64,000 nt of DNA from an uncultured SAR86 cluster bacterium (GCA_902509555.1 CABWYS010000001.1:62001-126000), one strand, 5' to 3'; shown: positions 32,253-40,938, numbered from the stretch's first letter. The notes: a model not told the origin generated them from the sequence alone. Numbers and translations: made by a program.

Positions 32253-32376
32253 ATGTACGTTAAGCATTCTTTCTTTTCCCCTAAATAGAAGTTGAATACA
32301 AATTCACATAAAATGCTTAGCGTACTTTTCCCCCTAAGAATATTGAAGGGTCTTTCATTAGGCCCTTCATTTTTTC
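32253..32376 (+). ncRNA. Candidate structured small RNA
   Basis: This 228-base intergenic region has no convincing gene. On the plus strand GTACGTTAAGCATT (32255-32268) pairs with AATGCTTAGCGTAC (32312-32325) over 14 bp with one U-G wobble. The terminator at 32344 also contains a U-G pair. Both wobbles become C-A mismatches on the other strand, so the structure is encoded for a plus-strand RNA. CTTTTCCCCTAA in the loop and CTTTTCCCCCTAA after the stem are near-identical and look like exposed anti-Shine-Dalgarno tracts. An inner TGAAT-ACAA-ATTCA hairpin is possible. I do not recognise a known RNA family. Confidence 0.5.
32344..32376 (+). terminator. Intrinsic terminator (plus strand)
   Basis: TGAAGGGTC-TTTCATTA-GGCCCTTCA forms nine pairs including one U-G and is followed by TTTTTT. 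The minus strand lacks a U-tract, so this does not serve the receptor gene that ends one base further on. It has no plus-strand protein gene upstream, which implies an RNA transcript. Confidence 0.8.
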
Positions 32377-34968
32377 TTAAAGATTAAATTCTGCAGTAAG
32401 ATTTATTAATCGACCCCTTGGGTCATGTACTTTGGTATCAAAACTAAAGTCAGGAGCGTCATATAATAATGGAGCTTTCTTATCAAAAGCATTGATAATC
32501 CCTAGACCCACCTCCATTTCACCCAATGAAAACTGAAAAGATTTTTTTATTGAAAAGTCATGCACTAAAAATGATTTGACATAGTTTGTGTAACCAAGGC
32601 TGATCGCAGATGAAGGGATCTGACGCTCATTTGAATACCCTTTGACATACCTTGTATTCATTCCCATCACCAAATCATTGATTGCCCAGCTTAAAAATGT
32701 ATTCAATCGCAATTTTGGCAGTGAATGCGTATGCGCATCGTAGTTGAACTTGCCCACTCTGTTGACCATAATTGAGCGAACTCCCTGATCCCCTGCTTCA
32801 CTATCCTCAGGCGTTAAAAATTCAGAAAATTGAGTTGCCTTAATCGAATAATTAAAGTCACCATATTGAGTGGCTTTAAAGAAATTTATCTCTGCATCTA
32901 TGCCATTAATTTCAGTTTTTTCTTCGTTGAAATATGAGGTGCTTACTGCTATCAACTCTCCAAATTGATTTCTAGTTATGCTGGTCGCATAAGGATTTGT
33001 ATTTAATAACACCTGAGCGCTCTCTGCTTCAATTCGATCATTATAATTTATAGCCCAATAATCAATGGTTAGATTTACTTCTTTAATAATCTTCCATATA
33101 AATCCCAAACTAATATTTTTTGAAGTTGCAGACTTTAAGTTTGGATTTCCTAAAACTGCCAAACGAACAAATGGAGAATCATCTATATCTCTAACACTTC
33201 CAAGACGAATTTCAGAGGAGAACATTTGAGCCATCGAAGGAGCTGTAAAAGAAGTACCGAAAGAACCTCTTAATAAAAAATTTCTTAAGGCTGAGTACTT
33301 AAATGAGAATTTTGGATCAAATGACGATTCATTATCCAGTCTTTCATAGCGACCAGATAAAATTAAGTCCAATGCATTGCCAAAATTTTTATTTGCTTCA
33401 AAGAAAACAGCTTGTTTATTTCTGCTGGTGTTAACGTTTGTCCCGCCACCCAAAAATAATAAATCTGCACCTTTGGTTAATTTTCCAGTGGAATCAAACG
33501 CAACTCTGCTCATTTCAGAATAATTAATTTGCAAATCCTCTGCATTAAACTGAAAACCTAAAGCAAAGTTCGTTCCATTCTTTTGGCCTCTCAAAATTCC
33601 ATCCAAGGATATAAGACTGCCAGTCTTAGTTGAAGTCTCAGAGCCTTTTATGTAATCAATTAAAGTTGCTGAATTTTCTAAAGGTAAAAATATATTCCAC
33701 TGCTCATCACCATTTGGACCACCTTGCCCCAAAATTGCAGCCTCAAACCTTGATTCAATGGTATCCGGTCGATTGTGCTCATTCTCATGTTCGCTTGCAG
33801 TTAGAGACAGTTCAAAATCTAAATTCTGAGAAATATCAAAAATTAATCTATTACTAAAATGATATTGAAAAATGGCCTTGGGTGAATTGGGTGATGGGAA
33901 TGCAGAACCCAAAGGTCTGCCATACCAAATCACTGGTACGTTGAATGGACTGCCCCCCTGTCCTGGGAAAATTTTCTTAGATAAATATGATAGAGCTGGA
34001 TAAGATGGGGATTGTGGATTGTCATTCACATCAATTTTGGCCATCAGCACAGTGGCTGAATAATCAATCTTTGAACTAGATCTTGTAAAGTGCAGATATC
34101 CTTTTAGGTGATCCTCATCATTGACTATATTGAACCGCTCGCCATATAAAAATTTACATCTTGGTCCAGCCAACACGCCTCCATTTTCAACACAATTTGG
34201 ATCAGGGATTGTTTGATTTTTATTATAACTTCCAGCATATATGCCAGAAGCTACTGAATCTGCTTGAGTAACTTTAAAGCTATTCCCCAGACCGCTTAGA
34301 CCCAATTCAGCAAACTTGGGAATGCTTGAAGCATTTAGAGGAGATTTGTTCAAGGAGCTCAAGGCAAATACATAGTTTCCTCCCAAAGTCTCACCTCCAA
34401 CAAGCATGCCTAAAGAATTATCCCTTTGATCATGGTTACTAGTTTTCTGACTGCCAAGCGCAAGGCGTATGCCATTAAATTGTTGATATGTTTGAAAATT
34501 AATAACTCCTGCTACAGCATCAGAGCCATAAAGTGAAGTAGCTCCATCTTTTAGGATCTCAATTCTGTTAAGAGCTATTTCAGGAATAATATTTATATCA
34601 ATATAGCCCTCGCCTTCGTCTGAGGGTGTACCAGAATGGGTCTGGCGTTTTTTATTAATCAACACAAGGGTTGATGCATGATCCATTCCACGTAAAGTGA
34701 TGTTTGCCATTCCCTGGTCAACACCGTCCAAAGCATTCGTTTGAAAGTTAGAACCTGAGGCAATGCTTAAATATTTACTAAGTTCAGCAACAGTGGTTAC
34801 TCTCAAATTTTTAAACTCCTCAGCTGAAATAATATCTACCGGTGAGGCATTCACTTCACTAGATTCTAAATATGAAGCTACTGAAATAATTTCCTCAGTT
34901 TCTTGGGCTAAAACAAAATTATTGGCAAAGGTGAAAAGGAAGAATGTAATTAAAATTCTCAAGTTCAT
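32377..34968 (-). CDS. TonB-dependent outer-membrane receptor
   Basis: The 863-residue protein has a signal peptide (residues 1-21, ending VLAQ) and a TonB-box-like stretch (EEIISVASY). A plug domain follows (about residues 35-160: GVDQGMANITLRGMDHASTL, ALNRIEILKDGATSLYGSDA, VAGVINF) and then a long beta barrel. It ends in LINLTAEFNL, an outer-membrane-type C-terminal strand. Such receptors import scarce ligands using TonB-ExbBD energy. A cysteine pair (PNCVENGGVLAGPRC) may brace an outer loop. The ligand is not evident; the layout resembles the large receptors used for complex organic substrates. Confidence 0.9.
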   Translation of the reverse strand: MNLRILITFFLFTFANNFVLAQETEEIISVASYLESSEVNASPVDIISAEEFKNLRVTTVAELSKYLSIASGSNFQTNALDGVDQGMANITLRGMDHASTLVLINKKRQTHSGTPSDEGEGYIDINIIPEIALNRIEILKDGATSLYGSDAVAGVINFQTYQQFNGIRLALGSQKTSNHDQRDNSLGMLVGGETLGGNYVFALSSLNKSPLNASSIPKFAELGLSGLGNSFKVTQADSVASGIYAGSYNKNQTIPDPNCVENGGVLAGPRCKFLYGERFNIVNDEDHLKGYLHFTRSSSKIDYSATVLMAKIDVNDNPQSPSYPALSYLSKKIFPGQGGSPFNVPVIWYGRPLGSAFPSPNSPKAIFQYHFSNRLIFDISQNLDFELSLTASEHENEHNRPDTIESRFEAAILGQGGPNGDEQWNIFLPLENSATLIDYIKGSETSTKTGSLISLDGILRGQKNGTNFALGFQFNAEDLQINYSEMSRVAFDSTGKLTKGADLLFLGGGTNVNTSRNKQAVFFEANKNFGNALDLILSGRYERLDNESSFDPKFSFKYSALRNFLLRGSFGTSFTAPSMAQMFSSEIRLGSVRDIDDSPFVRLAVLGNPNLKSATSKNISLGFIWKIIKEVNLTIDYWAINYNDRIEAESAQVLLNTNPYATSITRNQFGELIAVSTSYFNEEKTEINGIDAEINFFKATQYGDFNYSIKATQFSEFLTPEDSEAGDQGVRSIMVNRVGKFNYDAHTHSLPKLRLNTFLSWAINDLVMGMNTRYVKGYSNERQIPSSAISLGYTNYVKSFLVHDFSIKKSFQFSLGEMEVGLGIINAFDKKAPLLYDAPDFSFDTKVHDPRGRLINLTAEFNL

Positions 34969-35013
34969 GCAGCAAGTAATTAATAATTTTTAAATGATTA
35001 TACGTATTTTATA

Positions 35014-35053
35014 AATAAAAAAACCGGAAACTATTTGATAATAGTTTCCGGTT
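35014..35053 (-). terminator. Terminator after the metal-type receptor
   Basis: AACCGGAAACTAT-TTGATA... pairs with ATAGTTTCCGGTT as a perfect 13-bp stem. On the minus strand it is followed by TTTTTTTATTTAT, so it ends the transcript of the receptor gene at 35,079. Confidence 0.92.
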
Positions 35054-35078
35054 GTTAATGCCTATTTTGATGAAATAA

Positions 35079-37373
35079 TTAAAATGTTAGATTAAATCTA
35101 ATACCGTAATTTCTTCCAGGAAGAGGAACCTGAGTTTTTACATATGAAGAATGGTTTCTAGCAACTTCATCAAGTAAGTTGTTTCCAAACAATGAAACGG
35201 TTAAGTCTCCCTGACCGCCAAGATCAAAACTTCTAGATAATTTGGCATTCAACATTTGATAACCATCAGTATTAGTCTCAGCCAACCCGATGTCATTTTG
35301 CTTTTCTACATCTTTGAACATCAATCCCAAAATTAAATCATCTTGTGAATATTTCAATTTAAAGATATTTCGAGCTGGATTTAATCTTGGAATACTTCCA
35401 CCATTGGAAAAATCTCCAGAAATTTCATCTCTTCCAAATGACAGAGTTAACTCGCCAGAACCTAGGTCCATAGTGTTACCAAATTCAATTTCATATCCAT
35501 CTAATTCTGCATCTTGCTGAAGATAGTTAGCAAGGATAAGGCCTCCATGATCATCATGACCCTCCTCATGTTCTTCATCATGCTCTTCGTGCTCTTCTTC
35601 AGTTTCATCTTGAAGATAAATATAGTTATCAACATCGTTCATAAATACAGTAGCTGTAGCAAAAAAGCTGCCATTTTTCATGTTAAGTGTTAAATCTATA
35701 TTGTTAGATGTTTCTGAATTTAAATTTACATTACCAACCTCAAATCTAGCGGTTGCTAAATGTGCTCCATTCATAAACATTTCAGTGGTTGAAGGCGCTC
35801 TTTCTACTGAAGAAAAACCAAAATCAACGCTGAGAAAGTCGTTAAGCTCTTTTCCAATATTTAGGGCAATACTAGAATTCTTAAAAGACTCATCATAATA
35901 AGCAACTTCATTTTCTTCATGCTCATCGTGATCCTCATCATGATCCTCATCGTGATCCTCATCGTGATGCTCTTCTTCATGCATTGATACTATAGACCCT
36001 TCGTTATCAATCATGTCATATCTAACACCAAGATCTAAATCGAAAGAATCAAAACTTCGGCTCAAATAATAACCAAATGTAAGCTCATCCCTGGATGCAG
36101 GAGTCATAAATGCCTCTGCTCCTATAACTGAAGTATCCTCATTAACAAAGTTGATAGCAAATTTTTGAGAGACTATAGAATTTGAAAAATCCAAGATAGC
36201 TCCTGCCTCTATCGCATCATTTGTGAATGTAGTTGGTCCTTCGGAATGGCCTTCATGCTCATCATGGTCCTCGTCATGATCCTCATCTTCATCATGATGT
36301 TCTTCTTCTTCATGCGCTTCTTCAGCATGTTGCTCAGTGAAGGAGTAATCAGTATCTCGCATAAAAAAATCAAGTTTTTTTATAAGATTGCCAGCAAGAT
36401 TGAAAGATCCTCTGATGTCAAACTTCTCAGAATCGGTGGTAGAAAAAATTCTTTCACCCTCATGCTCATCATGGCCCTCTTCTTCATCATCATGCTCATC
36501 ACCATGCTCATCACCATGGCCACCGTGACCTTCGCCGTGATATGGGATTCCATACATGCTCTCAATACTTGCTAATGAAACACCAAGGTAGCCCCAATCG
36601 CCTGCAGATGATGCTCCAAATTTAAATGATTCTGATTCAAAATCGGAATTAGCTAAGAAACCTAGATTTTCTTCATGCTCATCATGATCTTCATCATGAT
36701 CTTCATCGTGGTCTTCATCTTCATCGTGATGTTCTTCCTCTTCATGCATAATTGCACCATTGGGAACATCAAAGTTACCAAGAGCAGTATTTTTGTAAGC
36801 GAGGCTAATATTTATCTCGCCACCAATGTTATCTTGATAAAAGAAGCTTTGGCTGTCCCCATCATTAACAGATTGTGACTCAGCCCCCACTTTAAATAAT
36901 CGCTCTACGTCTTTCATGGCTATAGAATTATCAACAATGTTAACGATGCCGCCGATTGTTCCATTGGTATAGAGCAAAGAAGAAGGTCCTCGAACGACCT
37001 CTATTTGTTGAACATTACTCATATCAACATCGTTAAGATGGTCAGCACCAAGCCCTGAAATATCACGATTAACCATACCATTGTCTAGGACTTTAACTCT
37101 TGTGCCTGACATCCCTCTAATTATTGGCTGACCTACTGCAGAGCCATAATCTGCTGAAGAAACACCTAATAAATCATCTATGCTTTCGCCTAGACTTTGG
37201 GTGGCTTCAGTTGCAATATCATCGCCACTTAAAATATGAATTGGATCAGCCAACTCGCTGGCAGCTTTATTAATGAATGCCGAGCTTACGATCACTTCAT
37301 CCATGTCATCAGCAAACAAGGGGCTGGTTGAAAAAGTAACTAACAGTAAAAAGAAAAATTTATTAATTTTCAT
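35079..37373 (-). CDS. TonB-dependent receptor with His/Asp/Glu-rich loops, probably metal (zinc) uptake
   Basis: The 764-residue protein has a signal peptide (to about residue 21), a TonB-box-like DEVIVSSA, a plug (VQQIEVVRGPSSLLYTNGTI) and a barrel ending GIRFNLTF. Five inserts are built almost only of His, Asp and Glu (for example HHDEDEDHDEDHDEDHDEHE), at about plus-strand 36673-36753, 36462-36545, 36246-36330, 35913-35985 and 35550-35612. They fall between barrel strands, so they are probably outer loops or periplasmic turns. Such inserts are known from ZnuD-type zinc receptors and suit divalent metal capture. A small secreted CxxC protein precedes it in the same operon, and the promoter has a Zur-like palindrome. 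Confidence 0.9.
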   Translation of the reverse strand: MKINKFFFLLLVTFSTSPLFADDMDEVIVSSAFINKAASELADPIHILSGDDIATEATQSLGESIDDLLGVSSADYGSAVGQPIIRGMSGTRVKVLDNGMVNRDISGLGADHLNDVDMSNVQQIEVVRGPSSLLYTNGTIGGIVNIVDNSIAMKDVERLFKVGAESQSVNDGDSQSFFYQDNIGGEINISLAYKNTALGNFDVPNGAIMHEEEEHHDEDEDHDEDHDEDHDEHEENLGFLANSDFESESFKFGASSAGDWGYLGVSLASIESMYGIPYHGEGHGGHGDEHGDEHDDEEEGHDEHEGERIFSTTDSEKFDIRGSFNLAGNLIKKLDFFMRDTDYSFTEQHAEEAHEEEEHHDEDEDHDEDHDEHEGHSEGPTTFTNDAIEAGAILDFSNSIVSQKFAINFVNEDTSVIGAEAFMTPASRDELTFGYYLSRSFDSFDLDLGVRYDMIDNEGSIVSMHEEEHHDEDHDEDHDEDHDEHEENEVAYYDESFKNSSIALNIGKELNDFLSVDFGFSSVERAPSTTEMFMNGAHLATARFEVGNVNLNSETSNNIDLTLNMKNGSFFATATVFMNDVDNYIYLQDETEEEHEEHDEEHEEGHDDHGGLILANYLQQDAELDGYEIEFGNTMDLGSGELTLSFGRDEISGDFSNGGSIPRLNPARNIFKLKYSQDDLILGLMFKDVEKQNDIGLAETNTDGYQMLNAKLSRSFDLGGQGDLTVSLFGNNLLDEVARNHSSYVKTQVPLPGRNYGIRFNLTF
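35913..36753 (-). repeat. In-frame acidic/His codon repeats inside the receptor gene
   Basis: Near-identical 9-12-base units encoding HDED and HDEH (plus-strand catcatgatcctcatcgtga and similar) are tandemly repeated at 35,930-35,980, 36,255-36,310 and 36,675-36,745, with looser copies at 36,470-36,540. All keep the reading frame. The copies in different inserts are so alike that slippage or recombination between them is plausible. Confidence 0.85.
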
Positions 37374-37411
37374 AAGAACCTCCTAAAAGAAAAATTAAAA
37401 TTTAAAAAGAT

Positions 37412-37696
37412 TTAAATATTAATTTTTGGAGGTGCTTGTGAATTAAAGGGCTTATTTACTTGAAGAGAAGAGTCTTGAGGGGACTTCTGATCTTCGAGTT
37501 GTGGAAAAATTTTCTTTGGAATAAAAACAAAAACTTCTATGTCTGAAGATACTTCATAGTGACAAGTAAGACATTCAAGCTGAGGACCCTCAGTTAAGGG
37601 AGCCTGATCAATGTGTGCAAATGAATGCAGTGATATACTTGCAAGAAAAAATAACCCAATAAATGAGATAGTTTTGCTTTTTAGCCCAAGATCCAT
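37412..37696 (-). CDS. Small secreted CxxCH protein, partner of the metal-type receptor
   Basis: The 94-residue product has a signal-like hydrophobic stretch (about residues 9-27, SKTISFIGLFFLASISLHSFA) and a short mature part with H28, ECLTCHYEV and a proline-rich end. The CLTC(H) pair could bind metal; formally it is also a CxxCH heme motif. It is 38 bases upstream of the His-rich receptor on the same strand. Small Cys/His proteins of this kind often precede zinc receptors, so a zinc-handling role is my inference. The start lies only eight bases after a TATAAT, so the mRNA may be leaderless. Confidence 0.75.
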   Translation of the reverse strand: MDLGLKSKTISFIGLFFLASISLHSFAHIDQAPLTEGPQLECLTCHYEVSSDIEVFVFIPKKIFPQLEDQKSPQDSSLQVNKPFNSQAPPKINI

Positions 37697-37699
37697 AGA

Positions 37700-37717
37700 G
37701 CGATATTATAGCATCAC
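37700..37717 (-). promoter_or_regulatory. Extended -10 promoter overlapping a Zur-like palindrome
   Basis: The minus strand GTGATGCTATAATATCGC contains TGCTATAAT, a perfect extended -10 (37705-37713). It matches the gammaproteobacterial Zur core ATGTTATAATATAAC at 12 of 15 positions. Repressor binding here would block the promoter. The -35 region is poor, as expected for an extended -10. Zur control is inference. Confidence 0.45.
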
Positions 37718-37745
37718 ATTAAAATTACAATAGCTGCAAAATAGA

Positions 37746-39221
37746 ATGTACAAAGAAGCAATCCAAGACGTGATCTCAATGTATGAACTTCCATCAGAGT
37801 GGCGATCAGATCTCTTAAGTGAAGCGGAGCATGTAACTAAGAAGAAAAAAACCGCAAAATACAGAAAAGATTTAAGAAAGCTTCCCTTTGCAACAATTGA
37901 TGGTGAAGATGCTAAAGATTTTGATGATGCTGTTTATTGTGTCAAAAATAGCAATGGATATAAGCTCTACGTCGCCATTGCAGATGTCTCTTTCTATGTA
38001 GAACCTGGCTCAAAATTAGACAAAGAAGCAAAAAAAAGAGGCACCTCCATCTACTTTCCAGAAACTGTTATCCCAATGCTTCCAGAAAATCTATCAAATG
38101 GAATATGCTCACTAAGACCCAATGAGGATAGGTGCTCAATGATATGTGAAATGTCTATTGATCTTGATGGCACAAGAAAAAAATATAAGTTTTATAGCGG
38201 TTTAATAAACTCTAAAGCTAGACTTACTTATAGCCAAGTTGAAAAACACCTGAAAAAATTATCTAGCATTAAACAATCGATCGTTCACGAATCAATAAAG
38301 CATCTTTTTGATCTTACCAATCTAAGATTAAAACTTCGCAATAAAAGGAAAGCACTTGAAATCAATCCCAAAGAAGCAATTTTGGAGTTAAGCAAAAATA
38401 AAGAAGTAAAAAATATAATCATCAAAAAGTCTCTTTTTGCTCATAAGCTTGTTGAAGAATCGATGTTACTTGCAAATGAATCAGCTGCTGAATTTATGCA
38501 TGATAGATTAGATTTAGGAGTGTACAGGATTCATGAAGATCCAGATCCAAGCAAGCTTGAAGCGCTAAAGAAACATTTTAAAATCCCAACTCAAATTGCA
38601 AAAAAATCATCGCCTCTAGAAATGATTAGCAGATGTTTGCAAGAAGCTCACAAGAAGAAAGATGATACTGGTCAAATTCTAGTGCTTCAAACCCTTGCAA
38701 GAGCAGAGTATTCAACTAATAACTTAGGCCATTTTGGCCTTCAGCTCAAACAATACTCACATTTCACATCGCCCATTAGAAGATATCCAGATTTATTAGT
38801 TCACCGACTAATTAACTCTTCCCTCGCTCATAAAAAACTAGGCATGAGACAAAATGAGCTTCAGGATGAATGTGAAAATTCCTCTATATTAGAAAGGCGA
38901 GCAGAAAAAGCATCTAGACAAGTAGAGCAAGTTCTAATTTGCTCTTACTTAAAAACAAAAATAGGCTCCACAATGGATGGAGTTGTTACTGGTGTGACAG
39001 ATTTTGGTCTATTTATTAATTTAGAGCCCTACTTCATTTCAGGTCTATTACATGTGTCTGATCTTCCTGATGATCGATATCAATTCTTGCAAGATCGTAG
39101 TGCTCTAAAAGGAAAGAGAAGAGGTGTAATTTTTAAGCTTGGGCAAAAAATGAAGGTTAAAATTGCTGCTATCTTTCCTTTAGAAAGAAAGATTAATCTA
39201 ATAATTTCAAATGGAAAATAA
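37746..39221 (+). CDS. rnr: RNase R, short form without cold-shock domains
   Basis: RNase R is a processive 3'-5' exoribonuclease that degrades structured RNA and rRNA fragments. The RNB catalytic motif TIDGEDAKDFDDAVYC (aspartates at about residues 52-60) matches RNase R rather than RNase II. A C-terminal S1 domain follows (GSTMDGVVTGVTDFGLFINL, from about residue 410). At 491 residues it lacks the two N-terminal cold-shock domains and helix-turn-helix of E. coli RNase R (813) and the lysine-rich tail. An in-frame stop 15 bases before the ATG rules out an upstream extension. rlmB follows directly, as in E. coli. Confidence 0.92.
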   Translation: MYKEAIQDVISMYELPSEWRSDLLSEAEHVTKKKKTAKYRKDLRKLPFATIDGEDAKDFDDAVYCVKNSNGYKLYVAIADVSFYVEPGSKLDKEAKKRGTSIYFPETVIPMLPENLSNGICSLRPNEDRCSMICEMSIDLDGTRKKYKFYSGLINSKARLTYSQVEKHLKKLSSIKQSIVHESIKHLFDLTNLRLKLRNKRKALEINPKEAILELSKNKEVKNIIIKKSLFAHKLVEESMLLANESAAEFMHDRLDLGVYRIHEDPDPSKLEALKKHFKIPTQIAKKSSPLEMISRCLQEAHKKKDDTGQILVLQTLARAEYSTNNLGHFGLQLKQYSHFTSPIRRYPDLLVHRLINSSLAHKKLGMRQNELQDECENSSILERRAEKASRQVEQVLICSYLKTKIGSTMDGVVTGVTDFGLFINLEPYFISGLLHVSDLPDDRYQFLQDRSALKGKRRGVIFKLGQKMKVKIAAIFPLERKINLIISNGK

Positions 39222-39936
39222 GAATTCTGAAAATCTTCGAGTGGGCTTTCATAGCATTGAGATGCTATTAAAAATTTGTCCTGAAAACATAAAAAAAATC
39301 TTTATACCAGCTAATCGAAATGATGAAAGAGTTCTCAATTTAATTTCTATAGCTGAAAAATTATCAGTTTCTGTTGAAAGAAAGAAAAGTTTAACGCAAT
39401 ACCCTGAAGCAATTCTTAAGAATGAAATAAGCCTGGGACTAAGTGACTTAAAAAAGTATGAAGAAAGCATTCAACATGACAATCCTACATTTTTGGTTAT
39501 CGATAATGTAATTGATCCTCGTAATCTTGGGGCATGCATCAGATCTGCGGCAGCGAGCAACATTGCAGGAGTAATTATTAACAAACACCACTGCTCTCCA
39601 ATCACTCCTTTAGTAAGACAGGTTTCAGCAGGAGGCACTGAGGCAATTCAGATTTTTACAGTGACCAACTTGATTAATACATTGAAGCACTTCGAGAGGC
39701 TGGGATATTTCATTTTAGGAACAAGCGAACACGCTAACTCAATGCATATTGAATTAGATCTAAACAAACCTACTCTAGTAATTATGGGTTCTGAAGAAGA
39801 TGGCGTTAGAGAGAAAACATTAGGAAAATGCTCTCAAATTTGCACACTATCGAAGAATCAAACAATAAATAGTCTCAATGTTTCAGTGGCTACCGGGGTG
39901 ATACTTTTTGAGATTGCGAGGCAGAAGTTAATATAA
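39211..39936 (+). CDS. rlmB: 23S rRNA (guanosine-2251-2'-O)-methyltransferase RlmB
   Basis: RlmB methylates G2251 in the P loop of 23S rRNA. The 241-residue SPOUT protein has motif 1 (VIDNVIDPRNLGACIRSAAA), motif 2 (LVIMGSEEDGVREKTL) and motif 3 (INSLNVSVATGVILFEIARQ) that form the trefoil knot. It overlaps the end of rnr by 11 bases, and the rnr-rlmB pairing is standard in gammaproteobacteria. Confidence 0.95.
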   Translation: MENKNSENLRVGFHSIEMLLKICPENIKKIFIPANRNDERVLNLISIAEKLSVSVERKKSLTQYPEAILKNEISLGLSDLKKYEESIQHDNPTFLVIDNVIDPRNLGACIRSAAASNIAGVIINKHHCSPITPLVRQVSAGGTEAIQIFTVTNLINTLKHFERLGYFILGTSEHANSMHIELDLNKPTLVIMGSEEDGVREKTLGKCSQICTLSKNQTINSLNVSVATGVILFEIARQKLI

Positions 39937-39982
39937 AATTCATTTACAATGCAATGAATTAATAAAATCTTAATTTTTTTGA

Positions 39983-40906
39983 ATGCTTAATCAAAGAACT
40001 ATAAAAAATCCTATTAAAGCTGTTGGAGTAGGTCTGCACAGTGGCAGAGATATGAAATTGGAGCTTTTACCTGCGCCCATAGATGCGGGTATTACTTTTA
40101 TTAGAACAGATTTAGACCCTGAGATAAGTATTCCAGCAAAATTCGAATATGTTGGCGATACCACACTTTCAACTGCTCTCTTTAAAGAAGGTTATAAAAT
40201 TGGCACCATCGAGCATCTATTATCAGCAATTGCAGGCCTTGGAATCGATAACTGCTTTATCAAGGTGGATGGCCCCGAAATACCTATAATGGATGGCAGC
40301 GCAAGCCCATTTGTTTTTTTAATCCAATCAGCTGGGTTGGAAGTACAAGAAAAATTGAAAAAATTTATTAAAGTTAAAAAAGAAGTCAGAGTTGAGCGTG
40401 GAGATACATATGCAGCTATTAAACCTTTTGACGGTTTTAAAGTCTCGTTTGAGATTGACTTTGAAGACGCAACCATAAAAAAGCATGCTCAAAAATCATC
40501 AATTGATTTTTCATCTACTTCCTTTGTGAAAGAGGTTTGCAGGGCAAGAACTTTTGGATCAGTTAAAGATAAGGATGCTCTTCAATCTCAAGGATTGGCT
40601 CTGGGGGCAAGTTCTAATAATGCAATTGTTCTTGGGGAAGATGGGATTCTTAATGAAGAAGGTCTCAGATTTGATGATGAATTTGTAAAGCATAAAATGC
40701 TTGATGCTATCGGAGATTTGTACCTTCTTGGACATAATCTTATAGGTCAATTTTCTGGCTATAAATCTGGTCACTCGCTAAATAATGAATTATTAAGAAA
40801 AATTTTGGCATCAGAGGATGCTTGGGAAGTAGTTACATTTGAAGATTCATCAATTGCCCCCATATCATACGCTAGAGCTCCTTTCGGGGATGCTGTTGAG
40901 CTCTGA
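39983..40906 (+). CDS. lpxC: UDP-3-O-acyl-N-acetylglucosamine deacetylase LpxC
   Basis: LpxC is the zinc enzyme for the committed step of lipid A synthesis, so this organism has a lipopolysaccharide outer membrane. The first zinc ligand is in [16 protein letters not shown]. The second histidine and the aspartate are in [16 protein letters not shown], and the catalytic histidine is in [11 protein letters not shown]. The 307-residue length matches E. coli (305). It is followed after 32 bases by secA, the order lpxC-(secM)-secA of E. coli without a secM gene. Confidence 0.98.
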   Translation: MLNQRTIKNPIKAVGVGLHSGRDMKLELLPAPIDAGITFIRTDLDPEISIPAKFEYVGDTTLSTALFKEGYKIGTIEHLLSAIAGLGIDNCFIKVDGPEIPIMDGSASPFVFLIQSAGLEVQEKLKKFIKVKKEVRVERGDTYAAIKPFDGFKVSFEIDFEDATIKKHAQKSSIDFSSTSFVKEVCRARTFGSVKDKDALQSQGLALGASSNNAIVLGEDGILNEEGLRFDDEFVKHKMLDAIGDLYLLGHNLIGQFSGYKSGHSLNNELLRKILASEDAWEVVTFEDSSIAPISYARAPFGDAVEL

Positions 40907-40938
40907 ATAAAATAAGGTAACTTGTAGCAATTTAATTC

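Noticed and set aside
32253-32288. 11-residue ORF MYVKHSFFSPK at the start of the candidate RNA
   Set aside because: There is no ribosome site, and the sequence is explained by the hairpin arm and C-tract. A leader-peptide role cannot be excluded but is not supported.
35913-36753. Tandem repeats that might suggest a CRISPR array
   Set aside because: The units keep the reading frame of the receptor, encode HDED/HDEH and have no unique spacers.
36246-36878. Plus-strand ORFs rich in Met and Ile (36246-36575, 36675-36878)
   Set aside because: They are reverse complements of the His/Asp codon repeats of the receptor and have low-complexity composition.
39937-39982. AATTCATT...AATGAATT inverted repeat between rlmB and lpxC as a terminator
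   Set aside because: The stem is AT-only and the T-run is about 12 bases away, so termination is not convincing.
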